From positions 7,378,001 to 7,442,000 of the forward strand of contig NZ_CP097263.1 of the NCBI RefSeq assembly GCF_028622115.1: DNA of 64,000 nt, given 5' to 3'. Position numbers and translations under genes: made by a program. The DNA is from Kutzneria chonburiensis (lineage in GTDB: Bacteria > Actinomycetota > Actinomycetes > Mycobacteriales > Pseudonocardiaceae). Shown piece after piece: positions 1 through 10,324 of this stretch. The notes beneath the pieces are model-generated. The model had not been told where the DNA came from. It saw only the letters and a list, made by a program, of their open reading frames with translations, and did no database searches. Position 1 is the stretch's first letter, and every line of letters starts with the position of its first letter.

Positions 1-120
1 GTGGTCGCCGGCGCCGCCACCGGCACGAAGGCCGCCGACGCCCTGCCGGAACCGGAGCCGACGCTACCGGCGGGCTGCGCCGGCTGTGCCTGCGGTGGCT
101 GCAGCCTGGTCAAACGCTGA
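1..120 (+). CDS. C-terminal fragment of an unknown Cys-rich protein
   Basis: An open frame enters from the left edge and ends in TGA at 118-120, leaving 39 residues. The tail has a tight cysteine cluster (CAGCACGGC) followed by SLVKR. Such a cluster could bind metal or sit next to a membrane, but I do not recognise the family. Composition and codon use look like a genuine high-GC gene. It converges on yqgE, 19 bp away. The start and most of the protein lie outside the window. Confidence 0.45.
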   Translation: MVAGAATGTKAADALPEPEPTLPAGCAGCACGGCSLVKR

Positions 121-139
121 CCGCGGCCTGCCCGAAAGA

Positions 140-712
140 TCAGTTCCGCAGCACGTCGCCGGGATGGCTGGCCTGGAGCGCCAGCGGCATGCCCTGGCGG
201 CGCAGCACCCGTCCCCACAGGTCGACGCCCGGCGGCGTGAGCACGTCACCGGGCAGCCCGGCCACCACGAACCAGTCGCCGCGCTCGATCTCCCCGCCCA
301 GCTGGTCGACGTCCCATCCGGCGTAGCCGGCGAACACCCTTAACCCGCGCACCTTCGAGACCAGGGTCTCCGGGTCGGAGTCGAGGTCGACCATGGCCAC
401 CGGGCCACGCACGGCGATCACGCCGTCGGTGCTGCCGACGTCCTCGCCCGTGTTCAAGGCGGCCAAGCACAGCGCGGTCTTCTGCTCCACCGGGCCGCCC
501 ACGAACACCGCCTGCGGCCGGCTGACGTACGGACCCCAGGCCGGCAGCACGTCGTGCACGGCAACCTCGCTCGGCCGGTTCAGCACCACGCCGAGCGTGC
601 CCGCGCCCCGGTGGTCGATCACGTAGACCACGGTGCGGCGGAAGTTGGAGTCGAGCAGCTTCGGCGAGGCCACCAGCAGTGAACCTGGCTCGACGTCGCG
701 GTCGGGGCGCAC
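140..712 (-). CDS. yqgE: YqgE/AlgH family protein (UPF0301)
   Basis: The 190-residue protein shows the UPF0301 signatures in order: GSLLVASP near the N-terminus, then FRRTVVYVIDH, GVVLNRPSE, VFVGGPV and FAGYAGWD with a following GDWFV. Length is normal for the family. The biochemical role is not established; AlgH/YqgE proteins have been loosely linked to regulation. The start is GTG at 712, with no strong ribosome site in front. It is divergent from the MFS gene at 785. A homologue (Rv0038) lies beside an MFS gene in M. tuberculosis too, as I recall, so the pair is conserved. Confidence 0.9.
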   Translation of the reverse strand: MRPDRDVEPGSLLVASPKLLDSNFRRTVVYVIDHRGAGTLGVVLNRPSEVAVHDVLPAWGPYVSRPQAVFVGGPVEQKTALCLAALNTGEDVGSTDGVIAVRGPVAMVDLDSDPETLVSKVRGLRVFAGYAGWDVDQLGGEIERGDWFVVAGLPGDVLTPPGVDLWGRVLRRQGMPLALQASHPGDVLRN

Positions 713-784
713 GCCGTCATGATCCCACTAAGCGGGAGCTGGATATCGGGTACCGCGCCGATCTCCGCAACGTAGTCTGCTGCC

Positions 785-2068
785 GTGGTCGCGGACGGAC
801 ACGCCGTGCGCAGAATGCTGGCTGATCCGGGGTTCCGGCGGCTGCTGTTCTGCCGGCTCGCCTCGCAGTGGGCCGACGGCCTTTTCCAGGCCGGGTTGGC
901 CGGCGCGGTGCTGTTCAACCCCGAGCGCCAGGCCGATCCGCTGGCCATCGCCGGCGGTTTCGCGGTGATCCTGGTGCCGTACTCGGTGGTCGGCCCGTTC
1001 GCCGGCGCGCTGCTGGACCGGTGGGACCGGCGGCGGCTGCTGATCGTGGCGAACTTCCTTCGGGTGATTCTGGTCGTGCTGGCCGCCGCCGCGGACGGTT
1101 TCGGCTTGAGCAACGGCCCGCTGTACGCCGCCGCGCTGCTGGTGATGGGCACGAGCCGGTTCATCGGCGCGGGTCTGTCGGCGGCGCTGCCGCACGTGGT
1201 CGAGCCACGGGATCTGGTCACCGGTAACTCGATGGTGGCCACATTGGCTTCCGCGGCGGCGGCGATCGGCGGCGCGACGGCGTTCGGGCTGCGCAACGTG
1301 CTCGGCGCCGGCAACGTCGGTTCCGCCCAGGTGACGGCCGTGGCGATCGTCGGCGCGCTGGTGTCGGCGCTGTTCGCGGCCCAGTTTGCCGCCGGTGTGC
1401 TTGGTCCGGACGAGGTGGACGAGCCGAGCGAGGCGTTCGTCGCGGTGGCCAAGGGCATGATCGACGGCGGCCGAGCCGCACTCCGTGTGCCGAGCGTCGC
1501 CGCCGGCTTCATCGCGCTGGCCGCGCACCGCATCGCCTACGGCGCGTCCCTGCTGGTCATCGTGCTGTTGATGAAGTACACGCTGCACAGTCACGGGATG
1601 CTCCGCGCCGGCGCGGGCGGGCTGACCGAAGCCGTCGCCGCCGGTGCCGCCGGGCTGGTTCTGGCCGGCTTCTTCACACCGGGACTGGTCCGCCGATTCG
1701 GCCGGCCAACGGTGGTCAGCGCCGGGTTGGTCGTTGCCTTCATCGGTCTGACGGCGTTCGGTCTGCCGATGACCGTGCCGTCACTGCTGGCCGCGGCGTT
1801 CGTCGTCACGTTCTGCGGGCAGACCGTGAAGCTGAACGTGGACGCGGCCATCCAGCGCGACGTGGCCGACCAGTCTCGCGGCCGGGTGTTCGCGGTGTCC
1901 GACACGGTGTTCAACGCGGCCATGGTGGTCGGCGTGGCCGTGGTCGCCACGATCGTGCCGACCAACGGCCAGTCGCCGGGCGTGGTGATCGGCACCGCCG
2001 CGGTGTACCTGATCGGCCTGCTCGGCTACGTCCTGGTGCTCCGCGCCCACCCCAACAGCCCGCGTTGA
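785..2068 (+). CDS. MFS transporter (Rv0037c-like)
   Basis: A 427-residue integral membrane protein with about 12 hydrophobic segments. The MFS loop 2-3 pattern is visible near residues 75-90 (GPFAGALLDRWDRRRLL), and a second basic loop (RRFGRPT) follows the central break. It starts with GTG at 785 and is transcribed away from yqgE. The substrate is not evident; the protein resembles Rv0037c-type drug or metabolite exporters. A parS-like site lies immediately after the stop codon. Confidence 0.8.
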   Translation: MVADGHAVRRMLADPGFRRLLFCRLASQWADGLFQAGLAGAVLFNPERQADPLAIAGGFAVILVPYSVVGPFAGALLDRWDRRRLLIVANFLRVILVVLAAAADGFGLSNGPLYAAALLVMGTSRFIGAGLSAALPHVVEPRDLVTGNSMVATLASAAAAIGGATAFGLRNVLGAGNVGSAQVTAVAIVGALVSALFAAQFAAGVLGPDEVDEPSEAFVAVAKGMIDGGRAALRVPSVAAGFIALAAHRIAYGASLLVIVLLMKYTLHSHGMLRAGAGGLTEAVAAGAAGLVLAGFFTPGLVRRFGRPTVVSAGLVVAFIGLTAFGLPMTVPSLLAAAFVVTFCGQTVKLNVDAAIQRDVADQSRGRVFAVSDTVFNAAMVVGVAVVATIVPTNGQSPGVVIGTAAVYLIGLLGYVLVLRAHPNSPR

Positions 2069-2084
2069 CGTTTCACATGAAACA
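2069..2084. promoter_or_regulatory. parS-like site
   Basis: The sequence matches the ParB-binding consensus TGTTTCACGTGAAACA at 14 of 16 positions (first base and one central base differ). It fills the gap between the converging MFS and pcnA genes. It is one of several such sites in the window. Confidence 0.55.
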
Positions 2085-3536
2085 TCACTCCGGGACGTCG
2101 ACGCCCTGCTCCCGGGCCCAGGCGAACAGCTCGGCCACCGCCTCGTCGTGCTCGAGTGGCCCGCGGTCCAGCCGCAGGTCCTTGAGGAACGTCCAGGCCT
2201 TGCCGACGATCGGACCCGGCGGCACGTTCAGCAGCCGCATGATCTCGTTGCCGTCCAGATCCGGCCGCACCCGGGCGAGGTCCTCCTCGGCGGCGATGCG
2301 GGCGATCCGCTCTTCCAGCTCGTCGTAGGTCCGCTGGAGCAGCTGGGCCTTGCGCTTGTTGCGGGTCGTGCAGTCGGCCCGCACCAGCTTGTGCAACCGG
2401 GACAGCAGCGGGCCGGCGTCGGTGACGTAGCGGCGGACCGCCGAGTCGGTCCACTCGCCCTTGCCGTAGCCGTGGAAGCGCAGGTGCAGGAACACCAGCT
2501 GGGAGACGTCGGTGATGATCTCCTTGCTGTACTTCAGCTCCCGCAACCGCTTGCGCACCATCTTCGCGCCGACCACCTCGTGGTGGTGGAAGCTGACGCC
2601 GCCGCCCTCCTCGAACCGCCGGGTCGCCGGCTTGCCGATGTCGTGCAGCAGGGCGGCCAGCCGCAGGATCAGGTCCGGCCCGTCCTCCTCCTGGGCGATC
2701 GCCTGGTCCAGCACGACCAGCGAGTGCTGGTAGACGTCCTTGTGCTGGTGGTGCTCGTCGATCTCCAGCCGCATCGCCGGCAGCTCCGGCAGCACGTGCG
2801 CGGCCAACCCCGTGGTCACCAGCAGCTCGATGCCCAGGTTCGGGTACGCCCCGCAGAGCAGCTTGGACAGCTCGGTCTGCACCCGCTCCACGGTGATACG
2901 GGTGATCTCGCCGGCCATCGACGTCATGGCCTCGACCACACGCGGCGCCGGCGTGAAACCCAGCTGGCTGACGAAGCGGGCGGCCCGCAGCATGCGCAGC
3001 GGGTCGTCGGCGAAGGACTCCTGCGGGGTGGCCGGCGTGTCCAGCACCTTGTCGGCCAGCGCCTGCGTGCCGCCGTACGGGTCGACGAAGCGCCGTTCGC
3101 TGAGCTCGACCGCCATCGCGTTGACGGTGAAGTCGCGGCGCAGCAGATCGGCCTCGATGGAGTCGCCGAACGTCACCTCGGGGTTGCGGCTGACCCGGTC
3201 GTAGCTGTCGGCCCGGAAGGTGGTGACCTCCAGCTGGTGGCCGTCCTTGGCCAGGCCGACGGTGCCGTAGGCGATGCCGGTCTCCCAGACCGCGTCGGCC
3301 CAGGACCGGACCAGTGACAGCACCTGCTGCGGGCGGGCGTCGGTGGTGAAGTCGAGGTCGTTGCCCGGCCGGCCGAGCATCGCGTCCCGCACCGGGCCGC
3401 CGACCAGGTACAGCCGGTGACCGGCCTCGGCGAAGCGGGCGGCCAGCTCCTCGGTCACCGGGGCGAGACGCAGCAGTTCCACCACGGCATTCTCACGCAC
3501 GGAGTCGGACAGGGCGGGGGATTTCGAACCGGGCAC
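2085..3536 (-). CDS. pcnA: CCA tRNA nucleotidyltransferase / poly(A) polymerase family
   Basis: The 483-residue protein carries the class II nucleotidyltransferase head: [12 protein letters not shown] near residue 45, then DLDFTTDA with the two catalytic aspartates, and [10 protein letters not shown]. An HD domain follows ([14 protein letters not shown], near residue 290). The expected role is to add or repair the CCA end of tRNAs; actinobacterial forms with an HD domain may also remove cyclic phosphates. Start is GTG at 3536. It is divergent from the NUDIX gene, as Rv3907c is from Rv3908. Confidence 0.93.
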   Translation of the reverse strand: MPGSKSPALSDSVRENAVVELLRLAPVTEELAARFAEAGHRLYLVGGPVRDAMLGRPGNDLDFTTDARPQQVLSLVRSWADAVWETGIAYGTVGLAKDGHQLEVTTFRADSYDRVSRNPEVTFGDSIEADLLRRDFTVNAMAVELSERRFVDPYGGTQALADKVLDTPATPQESFADDPLRMLRAARFVSQLGFTPAPRVVEAMTSMAGEITRITVERVQTELSKLLCGAYPNLGIELLVTTGLAAHVLPELPAMRLEIDEHHQHKDVYQHSLVVLDQAIAQEEDGPDLILRLAALLHDIGKPATRRFEEGGGVSFHHHEVVGAKMVRKRLRELKYSKEIITDVSQLVFLHLRFHGYGKGEWTDSAVRRYVTDAGPLLSRLHKLVRADCTTRNKRKAQLLQRTYDELEERIARIAAEEDLARVRPDLDGNEIMRLLNVPPGPIVGKAWTFLKDLRLDRGPLEHDEAVAELFAWAREQGVDVPE

Positions 3537-3628
3537 GGCAAGGCAGCGTATCGGTAGCGCACGCCGGTGTCGGAGCGCGATCGCCCTGCAACGGCCAGCA
3601 CACGGGGCTGACCACTACCATCGCGTGC

Positions 3629-4159
3629 ATGTCCCCGTCGACCGGTCGTTCCGGCGGAACCAAGCCGGGGCGCCGCAACCGGCGCCGGGGCCGACGGCTG
3701 CGGACCGTCGACGAGACCTCGGCCGGCGGCCTGGTGCTCGACGAGGCGCACGCCGCCGCTGCGATCATTGGCCGGCTGGACCGACGGGGCCGGCTGCTGT
3801 GGTCGCTGCCCAAGGGACACATCGAGGCCGGTGAGACCGCCGAGCAGACCGCCATCCGGGAGGTCAGCGAGGAGACCGGCATCGACAGCAAGGTCCTGCG
3901 CACCCTCGGCACGATCGACTACTGGTTCGTGGCCGAGGACCGCCGGGTGCACAAGACGGTCCACCACTTCCTGCTCGAAGCGGTGGGCGGAGAACTATCG
4001 GACGAGGACGTGGAGGTCACCGAGGTGGCATGGGTGCCGCTGGGCGAGCTGGACGACTTGCTCGCCTACGCCGACGAGCGCCGCCTGGTGCGGCTGGCGC
4101 TCGACCTGCTCTCCGACGGGTCAGCCGCCGGCGAGCGTTCCGGGGCGGAGTCGGCGTGA
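3629..4159 (+). CDS. NUDIX hydrolase (Rv3908-like)
   Basis: A 176-residue protein with a strongly basic N-terminal tail and a full Nudix box near residues 63-85: it opens GHIEAGE and closes REVSEETGI, fitting GX5EX7REUXEEXGU. It should hydrolyse a nucleoside-diphosphate-linked compound; the substrate cannot be told from sequence. Start is ATG at 3629. Its stop overlaps the GTG start of the DUF6049 gene by 4 bp, so it heads a translationally coupled operon running into murJ. Confidence 0.9.
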   Translation: MSPSTGRSGGTKPGRRNRRRGRRLRTVDETSAGGLVLDEAHAAAAIIGRLDRRGRLLWSLPKGHIEAGETAEQTAIREVSEETGIDSKVLRTLGTIDYWFVAEDRRVHKTVHHFLLEAVGGELSDEDVEVTEVAWVPLGELDDLLAYADERRLVRLALDLLSDGSAAGERSGAESA

Positions 4160-6351
4160 GGAAGCTGCTGGCCGCGGTGGCGGCCGCCGGCATCGCGACG
4201 CTGACGCTGGCCCCGTCGAATGCCACCGCACAGGAGTCCGACCAGCAGAACCGCATCAAGATCGATATCACCCAGGTGACACCCGAGCCGGTGACATCGA
4301 GCCAGCCGGACGCGATCACGGTCAGCGGCACGCTGACCAACGTCGGCGACCGCCGGGTGTCCAATGCCGAGGTGCGCCTCGAGCGCGGGGACCGGTTGGA
4401 CGAGAACGGGCTGCGCACCGCCCTGTCCAAGCCCAAGGCTGGTGTGAAGTTCAGCAACTTCCAGCCCGCCGCCCCGTCGCTGACGCCCGGCCAGTCGGTG
4501 AGCTTCACCATCAACGTGACCCTGCACGGCCGCAGCGCCAACAGCCTCGAGGTCGACACGCCCGGCGTGTACCCGCTGCTGGTCAACGTGAACGGCGTGC
4601 CGGACTTCGGCGGGCTGGCCAAGATCGGCCAGGCCACCACCGTACTGCCGGTGCTGTCGCTGCCCGGCGGCGAGGCCATGGGCAAGCCGAACACGCCGGC
4701 CAAGGTCAGCGTGCTGTGGCCGCTGTCCGACCGGCCTCACCTGGTCACCGCCGACACCGCCGGCAACGCCGTGCTGACCGACGACGACCTGGCCGGTGAG
4801 CTGGCCGCGGGCGGTCGGCTGGACGGGCTGCTGGCCGCGTACGAGCAGGCCCCGTTCGGGCTGACCCAGGCCATCTGCCTGGCCGTCGACCCCGACCTGG
4901 TCACGACCGTGCAGTCGATGGCCGCCGGCTACCGCGTGCAGACGCCGGGCGGCCCGGTCGCCGGCAAGGGGCAGGCCGCCGCCCACGCCTGGCTGGACCG
5001 CCTCAAGCAGGACGTGCCGGGCCGGTGCGTGTTCGCGCTGCCCGGGGCCGACGCCGACCTGAACGCGCTGGCCCGCGCCGGCGCGACCTCGCTCGTGCAG
5101 TACGCGCTGGCCGACAACGTGCTGAAGCAGGCGCTGGGCATTGCCGCGCTGACCGGCATGACCTGGCCGATCGACGGCCAGCTGGACCCGAAGACGCTGG
5201 CCGCGTTCACCGATAATTCGCAGCAGACGCTGGACAGCGACCTGCTCAAGGGGGCCAAGGTCAGCACCGTGCTGCTGTCCGCGGCGACCGTGCCGGGCAC
5301 CGATCCGACGCAGCTCGGCGACAAGGGCCCCCGGGTCATTCGCCTCGACGACCTGGTCACGGCCGCACTGGCCAACGGCCCGGCGGCCGCGCTGTCGGCG
5401 ATGCTGCTGCACACCAGCTCGGCGGCGCCGATCGTCGTCGCCCCGCCGCACCAGTGGGCCGCGTCCAAGGCGGACGCGTCGTCGCTGCTCAACGGCGTGT
5501 CGACCATGGTCGACCAGCAGTACCTGACGCCAGCCGGGCTGCCCACGCTGGCGTCCGGCCCGACGCCGACGGCCAAGGTGGCTCCCGGCTACTCGGCCCA
5601 GGGCGCGGAGCTGTCCGAGTTCGCCACGCACAACGTGGCCGAGGCGACCTCTCACGCGTGGGATCTCTACAACTCCATGCAGCAGGAGACGACCTCGACC
5701 TTCACGCCCGAGCAGCAGATGTCGCCCACCTTCGACGCCCTGCTGCGGGCCTCCTCCGGCGCCTGGCGCGGCAACGACGCCGGTGCCGCGACGGCGCTGT
5801 CGGTGCCGGCCGGCATGTTGAGCGACATCGTGGGCCACGTCCGCATCGAGCAGCCACGCAGCCCGATCACGCTGGCTTCCGAGGACAGCCCGCTGCCGGT
5901 ACGCCTGGTCAACGACCTGCGGGTCCGGGTCAAGGTGGCGGTGAAGCTGCAACCGCTGAGCGGGGTCAGCGCCGCGCCGACCTACCAGTGGATCTCCGCC
6001 GGCCTGCCCCGTGACGTGCTGCTCAACTCGTCGGTGGCGCGCAGCGGCCGGTTCACCGTGACCGCGTCGCTGTCCACCACCTCGGGCGAGACCGTGCTGG
6101 GCGGCCCGGCGCGCATCGAGCTGTCGTCGACCGCGTTCGGCACGGTCAACCTGGTGATCACCGGCATCGCCGCCGCGGCGTTGTTCGGCCTGTCCGGACG
6201 CCGTATCTACCGCCGGATCACCGCGTCCCGCAAGCGCAAGGCGCAACCGCCGGCCGAGGCCACCGCCGAGGTCACCGAGCCGGCCCACGCGCCCGTGCAC
6301 GAGAAGCTGACCGCCGGCGTGCCCGGCGACGAGAGGTCGAGCGAGAGTTGA
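4156..6351 (+). CDS. DUF6049-type secreted/membrane protein (Rv3909-like)
   Basis: A 731-residue protein starting at GTG 4156, overlapping the NUDIX stop. A signal peptide is plain (basic start, Ala/Leu-rich core, cleavage likely after NATAQ). A large extracytoplasmic part follows, with a beta-rich segment rich in [12 protein letters not shown] patterns, then one C-terminal membrane helix ([15 protein letters not shown]) and a basic cytoplasmic tail. The position between NUDIX and murJ is conserved in actinobacteria and suggests a role around lipid II export, but function is unknown. The frame opens further upstream (to 4030) inside the NUDIX gene, which I reject because of the GTGA overlap and the signal peptide. 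Confidence 0.85.
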   Translation: MRKLLAAVAAAGIATLTLAPSNATAQESDQQNRIKIDITQVTPEPVTSSQPDAITVSGTLTNVGDRRVSNAEVRLERGDRLDENGLRTALSKPKAGVKFSNFQPAAPSLTPGQSVSFTINVTLHGRSANSLEVDTPGVYPLLVNVNGVPDFGGLAKIGQATTVLPVLSLPGGEAMGKPNTPAKVSVLWPLSDRPHLVTADTAGNAVLTDDDLAGELAAGGRLDGLLAAYEQAPFGLTQAICLAVDPDLVTTVQSMAAGYRVQTPGGPVAGKGQAAAHAWLDRLKQDVPGRCVFALPGADADLNALARAGATSLVQYALADNVLKQALGIAALTGMTWPIDGQLDPKTLAAFTDNSQQTLDSDLLKGAKVSTVLLSAATVPGTDPTQLGDKGPRVIRLDDLVTAALANGPAAALSAMLLHTSSAAPIVVAPPHQWAASKADASSLLNGVSTMVDQQYLTPAGLPTLASGPTPTAKVAPGYSAQGAELSEFATHNVAEATSHAWDLYNSMQQETTSTFTPEQQMSPTFDALLRASSGAWRGNDAGAATALSVPAGMLSDIVGHVRIEQPRSPITLASEDSPLPVRLVNDLRVRVKVAVKLQPLSGVSAAPTYQWISAGLPRDVLLNSSVARSGRFTVTASLSTTSGETVLGGPARIELSSTAFGTVNLVITGIAAAALFGLSGRRIYRRITASRKRKAQPPAEATAEVTEPAHAPVHEKLTAGVPGDERSSES

Positions 6352-8006
6352 GCGAGCCGGCGACGATCGTCATCCGAGCGGCGGACCTACAGGGAGAGGA
6401 AACCCCGTCGCTGGCCAAGGCGAGCGGTTCGATGGCCGTCGCCACGCTGATCAGCCGGGTCACCGGCTTCGGCTGGCGGCTGGCGCTGACCGTGCTGCTG
6501 GGCATCACCGCCACCCAGGACGCCTACAACGCGGCCAACAACTTCCCGAACATGATCTACGAGCTGTTCGTCGGGAACGTGCTGACCAGCGTGATGATCC
6601 CGGTCCTGATCAAGGCCAGGCACGACGACGAGGACAAGGGCGTCGCGTACACCCAGCGCCTGGTCACCATGGGCACCGTCCTGCTGCTCGCGGTGACCGT
6701 GCTGGCGGTGGCCTGCGCGCCGCTGCTGACCAAGGTGTTCGTCGACGACTCGACCGGCCAGTCCCGGCCCGAGGTGGTCACCGCGTTCGGCTACCTGGTG
6801 CTGCCGGAGATCCTGTTCTACGGGGTCAGCGCCCTGTTCTGCGCGATCCTCAACGCGCAGAACATCTTCAAGGCGCCGGCCTGGGCCCCGGTGGCCAACA
6901 ACGTGATCATGTTCGGCACGCTGGCCGCGTACGTGATCGTGCCCGGCGACCGCGACCTGAACCCGTTCCACTTCACCGACGCCAAGTTCCTGGTGCTGGG
7001 CATCGGCAGCTCGGTCGGCGTGGCCGCGCAGGCCCTGGTGCTGGTGCCGGCGTTGCTGCGCAGCGGTTTCAAGCTGCGCTGGCGGTGGGGCTGGGACAAG
7101 CGGATCAGCCAGTTCGGTGGGCTGATGGGCTGGGCCTTCGGCTACGTGCTGGTCAGCCAGGTGACGGTGTGGGCGACGACTCGGGTGGCCACCGGCGCGG
7201 CCGGCGGCGGGCTGTCGATCTACCTCCAGTCGTGGAACCTGCTCCAGGTGCCCTACGGCGTGCTGGGCGTGTCGTTGCTCACCGCGATCATGCCGAAGAT
7301 GAGCCAGGCCGCCGCCGAGGGCGATGTGCCCGGGGTGCTGGACTACCTGTCCCAGGGCAGCCGGCTGACCGCCGTGATGCTGGTGCCGATCAGCGCGCTG
7401 ATGACCGTGCTCGGGCCGGCCATGGGCGTGGCCCTGTTCTCGCTGAAGTCCTCCGAGTCCTCGGGTGCCTTCGAGCTCGGCTTGGGCGTGACGGCATCGG
7501 CCTTCCTGCTGCTGCCCTACGCGGTCACCCTGCTCCAGCTCCGGGTCTTCTATGCGTTCAACGACTCGCGCACGCCGACCGTGCTGCGGCTCCTGATGGT
7601 GGTCTTCCAGGTCCCGCTGACCTTCGCGTGTCCGTTCGTGTTGCCGCCCGAGGACGTGGTCTACGGCATCGCCTGCGTGAACGGACTCACCTACGCCATC
7701 GGCATGGTCATGGGGGAGCTGTGGCTGCGCCGCCGGTTCGGCAAGCTCGGCAGCCGCCGGGTGGTGAAGACCTACGTCAAGACCGGGGTCAGCTCGGTCT
7801 GGGGCGCGGCCGCCGCCCTGGCCGTGGCCCTGGTGGTTACCCGATACATTCCCGGGGGTATCCACCGCGCGGGCGGTGCCTGGTTGACCCTGGTCGGCGG
7901 CGGACTGCTCGGCCTGGCGTGCGCATTCGGCATGATGACGTTGCTGAGGGTGCGCGAACTACAGCCGGCGCTGAGTCGAATCACCCGATTCGTGCGGCGG
8001 ACCTGA
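6348..8006 (+). CDS. murJ: MurJ lipid II flippase (MviN)
   Basis: A 552-residue MOP-superfamily membrane protein with about 14 helices. The N-terminal SRVTGFGWR and QDAYNAANNFPNMIYELFVGN stretches are typical of MurJ. It moves lipid-linked peptidoglycan precursor across the membrane. Start is a rare TTG at 6348 overlapping the upstream TGA. In M. tuberculosis the homologue is a much longer fusion (about 1180 residues) carrying an intracellular pseudokinase; here the flippase stops at 8006 and the pseudokinase is a separate gene 70 bp downstream. Confidence 0.93.
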   Translation: MSEPATIVIRAADLQGEETPSLAKASGSMAVATLISRVTGFGWRLALTVLLGITATQDAYNAANNFPNMIYELFVGNVLTSVMIPVLIKARHDDEDKGVAYTQRLVTMGTVLLLAVTVLAVACAPLLTKVFVDDSTGQSRPEVVTAFGYLVLPEILFYGVSALFCAILNAQNIFKAPAWAPVANNVIMFGTLAAYVIVPGDRDLNPFHFTDAKFLVLGIGSSVGVAAQALVLVPALLRSGFKLRWRWGWDKRISQFGGLMGWAFGYVLVSQVTVWATTRVATGAAGGGLSIYLQSWNLLQVPYGVLGVSLLTAIMPKMSQAAAEGDVPGVLDYLSQGSRLTAVMLVPISALMTVLGPAMGVALFSLKSSESSGAFELGLGVTASAFLLLPYAVTLLQLRVFYAFNDSRTPTVLRLLMVVFQVPLTFACPFVLPPEDVVYGIACVNGLTYAIGMVMGELWLRRRFGKLGSRRVVKTYVKTGVSSVWGAAAALAVALVVTRYIPGGIHRAGGAWLTLVGGGLLGLACAFGMMTLLRVRELQPALSRITRFVRRT

Positions 8007-8076
8007 GGGTTCACCCGGGGCCTGACCGACCGGTTTCACGTACCCTCGACCCCGAGCGGGACGGGAGAAGCACGCG

Positions 8077-9645
8077 GTGAGCACCTGGCCGACCGAGATG
8101 GCCCCGCCCGGCAGAGACAATGCCGGGCCGCCCAGCCATGCCCTCCTGCCGGGCGGCATGGTCGGTGACGGCCGCTATCGGCTGCTCAGCTACTCCGGCA
8201 CGGACGCCCGCTGCAACGCGCAGCTGTGGCGAGCCCGCGACGGTCAGCTGGGCCGCGACGTCGCCCTGACCGTGTTGCTCGGCAATCAGGCTGACGCGCG
8301 CGCGGCCGCAAGGGTTCGACGGACCATCGAGCGAGCCATGCACGCCGCCAGCTACGCGCACCCCGGTGTGTCCCGGATCCTGGACGTGCTCAGCCCGGCC
8401 AACGGCATCGCGCCGCGGGAGCAGATCCTCGGCATCGTCGTCGCCGAGTGGACCAACGGCACCGACCTGATCGACCTCATCGCCGACGGGCCGCTACCCG
8501 CCGCCACCGCATCTCGGCTGCTGGAGCCGCTGGCCGCGGCCGTCGAAGGCGCGCACCACGCCGGCCTCGTGCTGGGCACCGAGCACCCGCAGCGGATCCG
8601 CGTCACCCCCGAAGGCCAGCTGCGGCTGGCCTTCCCCGGGCCGCGGGCCGAAGCGACGTCCCGTGACGACGTGAAGGGCCTCGGCGCGATCCTGTACCTG
8701 CTGCTCACCGGTCGCTGGGCGCTGCCCGGCGGTCCCGAGGGACTGCCGGCCGCGCCGGTCGGCCCCAACGGCAGCGTCGTCGCGCCACGCAGCCTGCACC
8801 CGATGGTCCCGCACTCGCTGTCCACGGTGGCCGTGCGCAGCCTGGAGGACACCAGCGTCGGCGGCATCCGCACCGGCGCCGCGATCCTGGCCGTGCTGGA
8901 CGAGATCGCCGAGGCCGAAGCCGAGACCGGGCTCATCCCGGTGGTGGCCGACGAGCCCGACGACGACGTCGTCTGGACGACCCAGCGGCCGGTCAAGGAC
9001 TCCCGGCGCACCCGCAAGCTGGTCATCGGCGTCAGCGCGCTGGCCGTGGCCACGCTGCTGGTGCTGGGCTGGATCGCCATGCAGGTGGTCGGCTTCTTCA
9101 ACGAGAACAACACCAAGGGCGACGGCGGGCCGCCGCTGGTGATCAGCCAGGTGGTGCCGACCAGCGACACCAAGCAGTCGGTCAACAACGCCCCGACCGC
9201 CACCTCCGGCCCGGTCAAGCCGGCCGGTGTCACCGTGTTCAACGTGGCCAGCGACCCGGACAGCCCCAGCAAGGGCGGCCTGGCCGTTGACGGCGACGTC
9301 AACACGTCCTGGCGGACCGACAAGTACCTGAACAACTTCCCGGCGCTCAAGCCCGGCATCGGCCTGATGGCGACGTTCAGCACGCCGGTGAAGCTGGCCC
9401 AGGTCGTGATCACCTCGCCGAGCGCCAACACCAAGATCGAGATCCGCACCGCGGCCAGCGGCACGCCCCAGCTCCAGCAGACCCTGGTCGTCGGGTCCGG
9501 GGTGCTGGGCGCGGGCGACACGATCATCCCGGTGAAGATGGCGACGCCGAGCGATCGCATCGTCGTATGGATCACCAGCATGAGCCCGAGCGGCAAGCTG
9601 TGGGCTTCACAGCTGTCCGAAGTGAAGTTCATCGGAGCCAAGTAG
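8077..9645 (+). CDS. Membrane pseudokinase with extracellular discoidin-like domain
   Basis: This 522-residue protein has an N-terminal kinase-like fold that has lost the catalytic residues: the VAIK lysine is Thr65 (VALTVLL), the HRD region reads GTEHPQ, and the DFG position reads AFP. A Thr-containing juxtamembrane stretch (TTQRP, T301/T302) and a basic RRTRK lead into one membrane helix at about 315-337. Outside lies a Thr/Pro linker and a domain resembling the F5/8 sugar-binding fold (DGDVNTSWRTD). It corresponds to the part fused to MurJ in mycobacteria, where PknB phosphorylation recruits FhaA. GTG start at 8077 follows GGGAGAAG. Confidence 0.85.
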   Translation: MSTWPTEMAPPGRDNAGPPSHALLPGGMVGDGRYRLLSYSGTDARCNAQLWRARDGQLGRDVALTVLLGNQADARAAARVRRTIERAMHAASYAHPGVSRILDVLSPANGIAPREQILGIVVAEWTNGTDLIDLIADGPLPAATASRLLEPLAAAVEGAHHAGLVLGTEHPQRIRVTPEGQLRLAFPGPRAEATSRDDVKGLGAILYLLLTGRWALPGGPEGLPAAPVGPNGSVVAPRSLHPMVPHSLSTVAVRSLEDTSVGGIRTGAAILAVLDEIAEAEAETGLIPVVADEPDDDVVWTTQRPVKDSRRTRKLVIGVSALAVATLLVLGWIAMQVVGFFNENNTKGDGGPPLVISQVVPTSDTKQSVNNAPTATSGPVKPAGVTVFNVASDPDSPSKGGLAVDGDVNTSWRTDKYLNNFPALKPGIGLMATFSTPVKLAQVVITSPSANTKIEIRTAASGTPQLQQTLVVGSGVLGAGDTIIPVKMATPSDRIVVWITSMSPSGKLWASQLSEVKFIGAK

Positions 9646-9712
9646 GGCCGTCCGATGATCACCTGTTCGGCCGCGTCAAGGGGCCCGAACGCAGGACCGA
9701 TATCCTCAGCAC

Positions 9713-10324
9713 GTGACCGCAGCCGCCAGCTCGGACGCCGACCTGATAGCGGCTCATGCCGCCGGCGATCCGCATGCTTTCGGGGAGTTGGTCAGGCGAC
9801 ATCGGGACCGGATGTGGGCGGTGGCCGTACGCACCCTTCGCGACCCGGACGAGGCGGCTGACGCGCTCCAAGAGGCATTCATCTCCGCGTTCCGCGCCGC
9901 CGGCTCGTTCCGGGCCGAGGCGCAGGTGACCACCTGGCTGCACCGCATCGTGGTGAACGCCTGCCTCGACCGGATCCGCCGGCGCAAACCGACGGTGCCG
10001 CTGCCCGAGGAGGGCGCGCAGGAGCCCAGCGTGCCCCGCGACGCGGTGTCGGAGCTCCAGACCCGGATGGTCGTCCAGGAGGCGTTGCACGTGCTGCCCG
10101 ACGAGCAGCGCGTGCCGATCGTCATGGTCGACGTCGAGGGATACTCCGTCGCGGAGACCGCGAAGCTGCTCGGCATCGCCGAGGGCACCGTGAAAAGCCG
10201 CTGCGCCCGGGGCCGGACGAAGCTGGCGAAACTTCTCGGGCACCTGCGGAACCCAAGTGCAGATGCGAACGTCCCAGGTAGTGCACAGGGTTCGCACTCG
10301 CAACGCCACTGGGAGGGCCGATGA
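9713..10324 (+). CDS. sigM: ECF sigma factor SigM
   Basis: A 203-residue group IV sigma factor. Region 2 spans about residues 25-90 (HRDRMWAVAVRTL, DALQEAFISAFR, TTWLHRIVVNACLDRIRRR). Region 4 spans about 110-165 (LPDEQRVPIVMVDVEGYS followed by AEGTVKSRCARGR). By position it is SigM, which in relatives serves cell-envelope and oxidative stress. Start is GTG at 9713. It overlaps the downstream anti-sigma gene by ATGA, so the pair is translated together. I saw no clear autoregulatory promoter. Confidence 0.92.
   Translation: MTAAASSDADLIAAHAAGDPHAFGELVRRHRDRMWAVAVRTLRDPDEAADALQEAFISAFRAAGSFRAEAQVTTWLHRIVVNACLDRIRRRKPTVPLPEEGAQEPSVPRDAVSELQTRMVVQEALHVLPDEQRVPIVMVDVEGYSVAETAKLLGIAEGTVKSRCARGRTKLAKLLGHLRNPSADANVPGSAQGSHSQRHWEGR

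Noticed and set aside
4066-6300. 744-codon minus-strand open frame across the DUF6049 gene
   Set aside because: Shadow frame with extreme Arg/Gly/Gln content and no recognisable domain; the plus frame has a signal peptide and coupled start.
8031-8046. Possible parS site (GGTTTCACGTACCCTC)
   Set aside because: Only the left half matches; the right half is lost.
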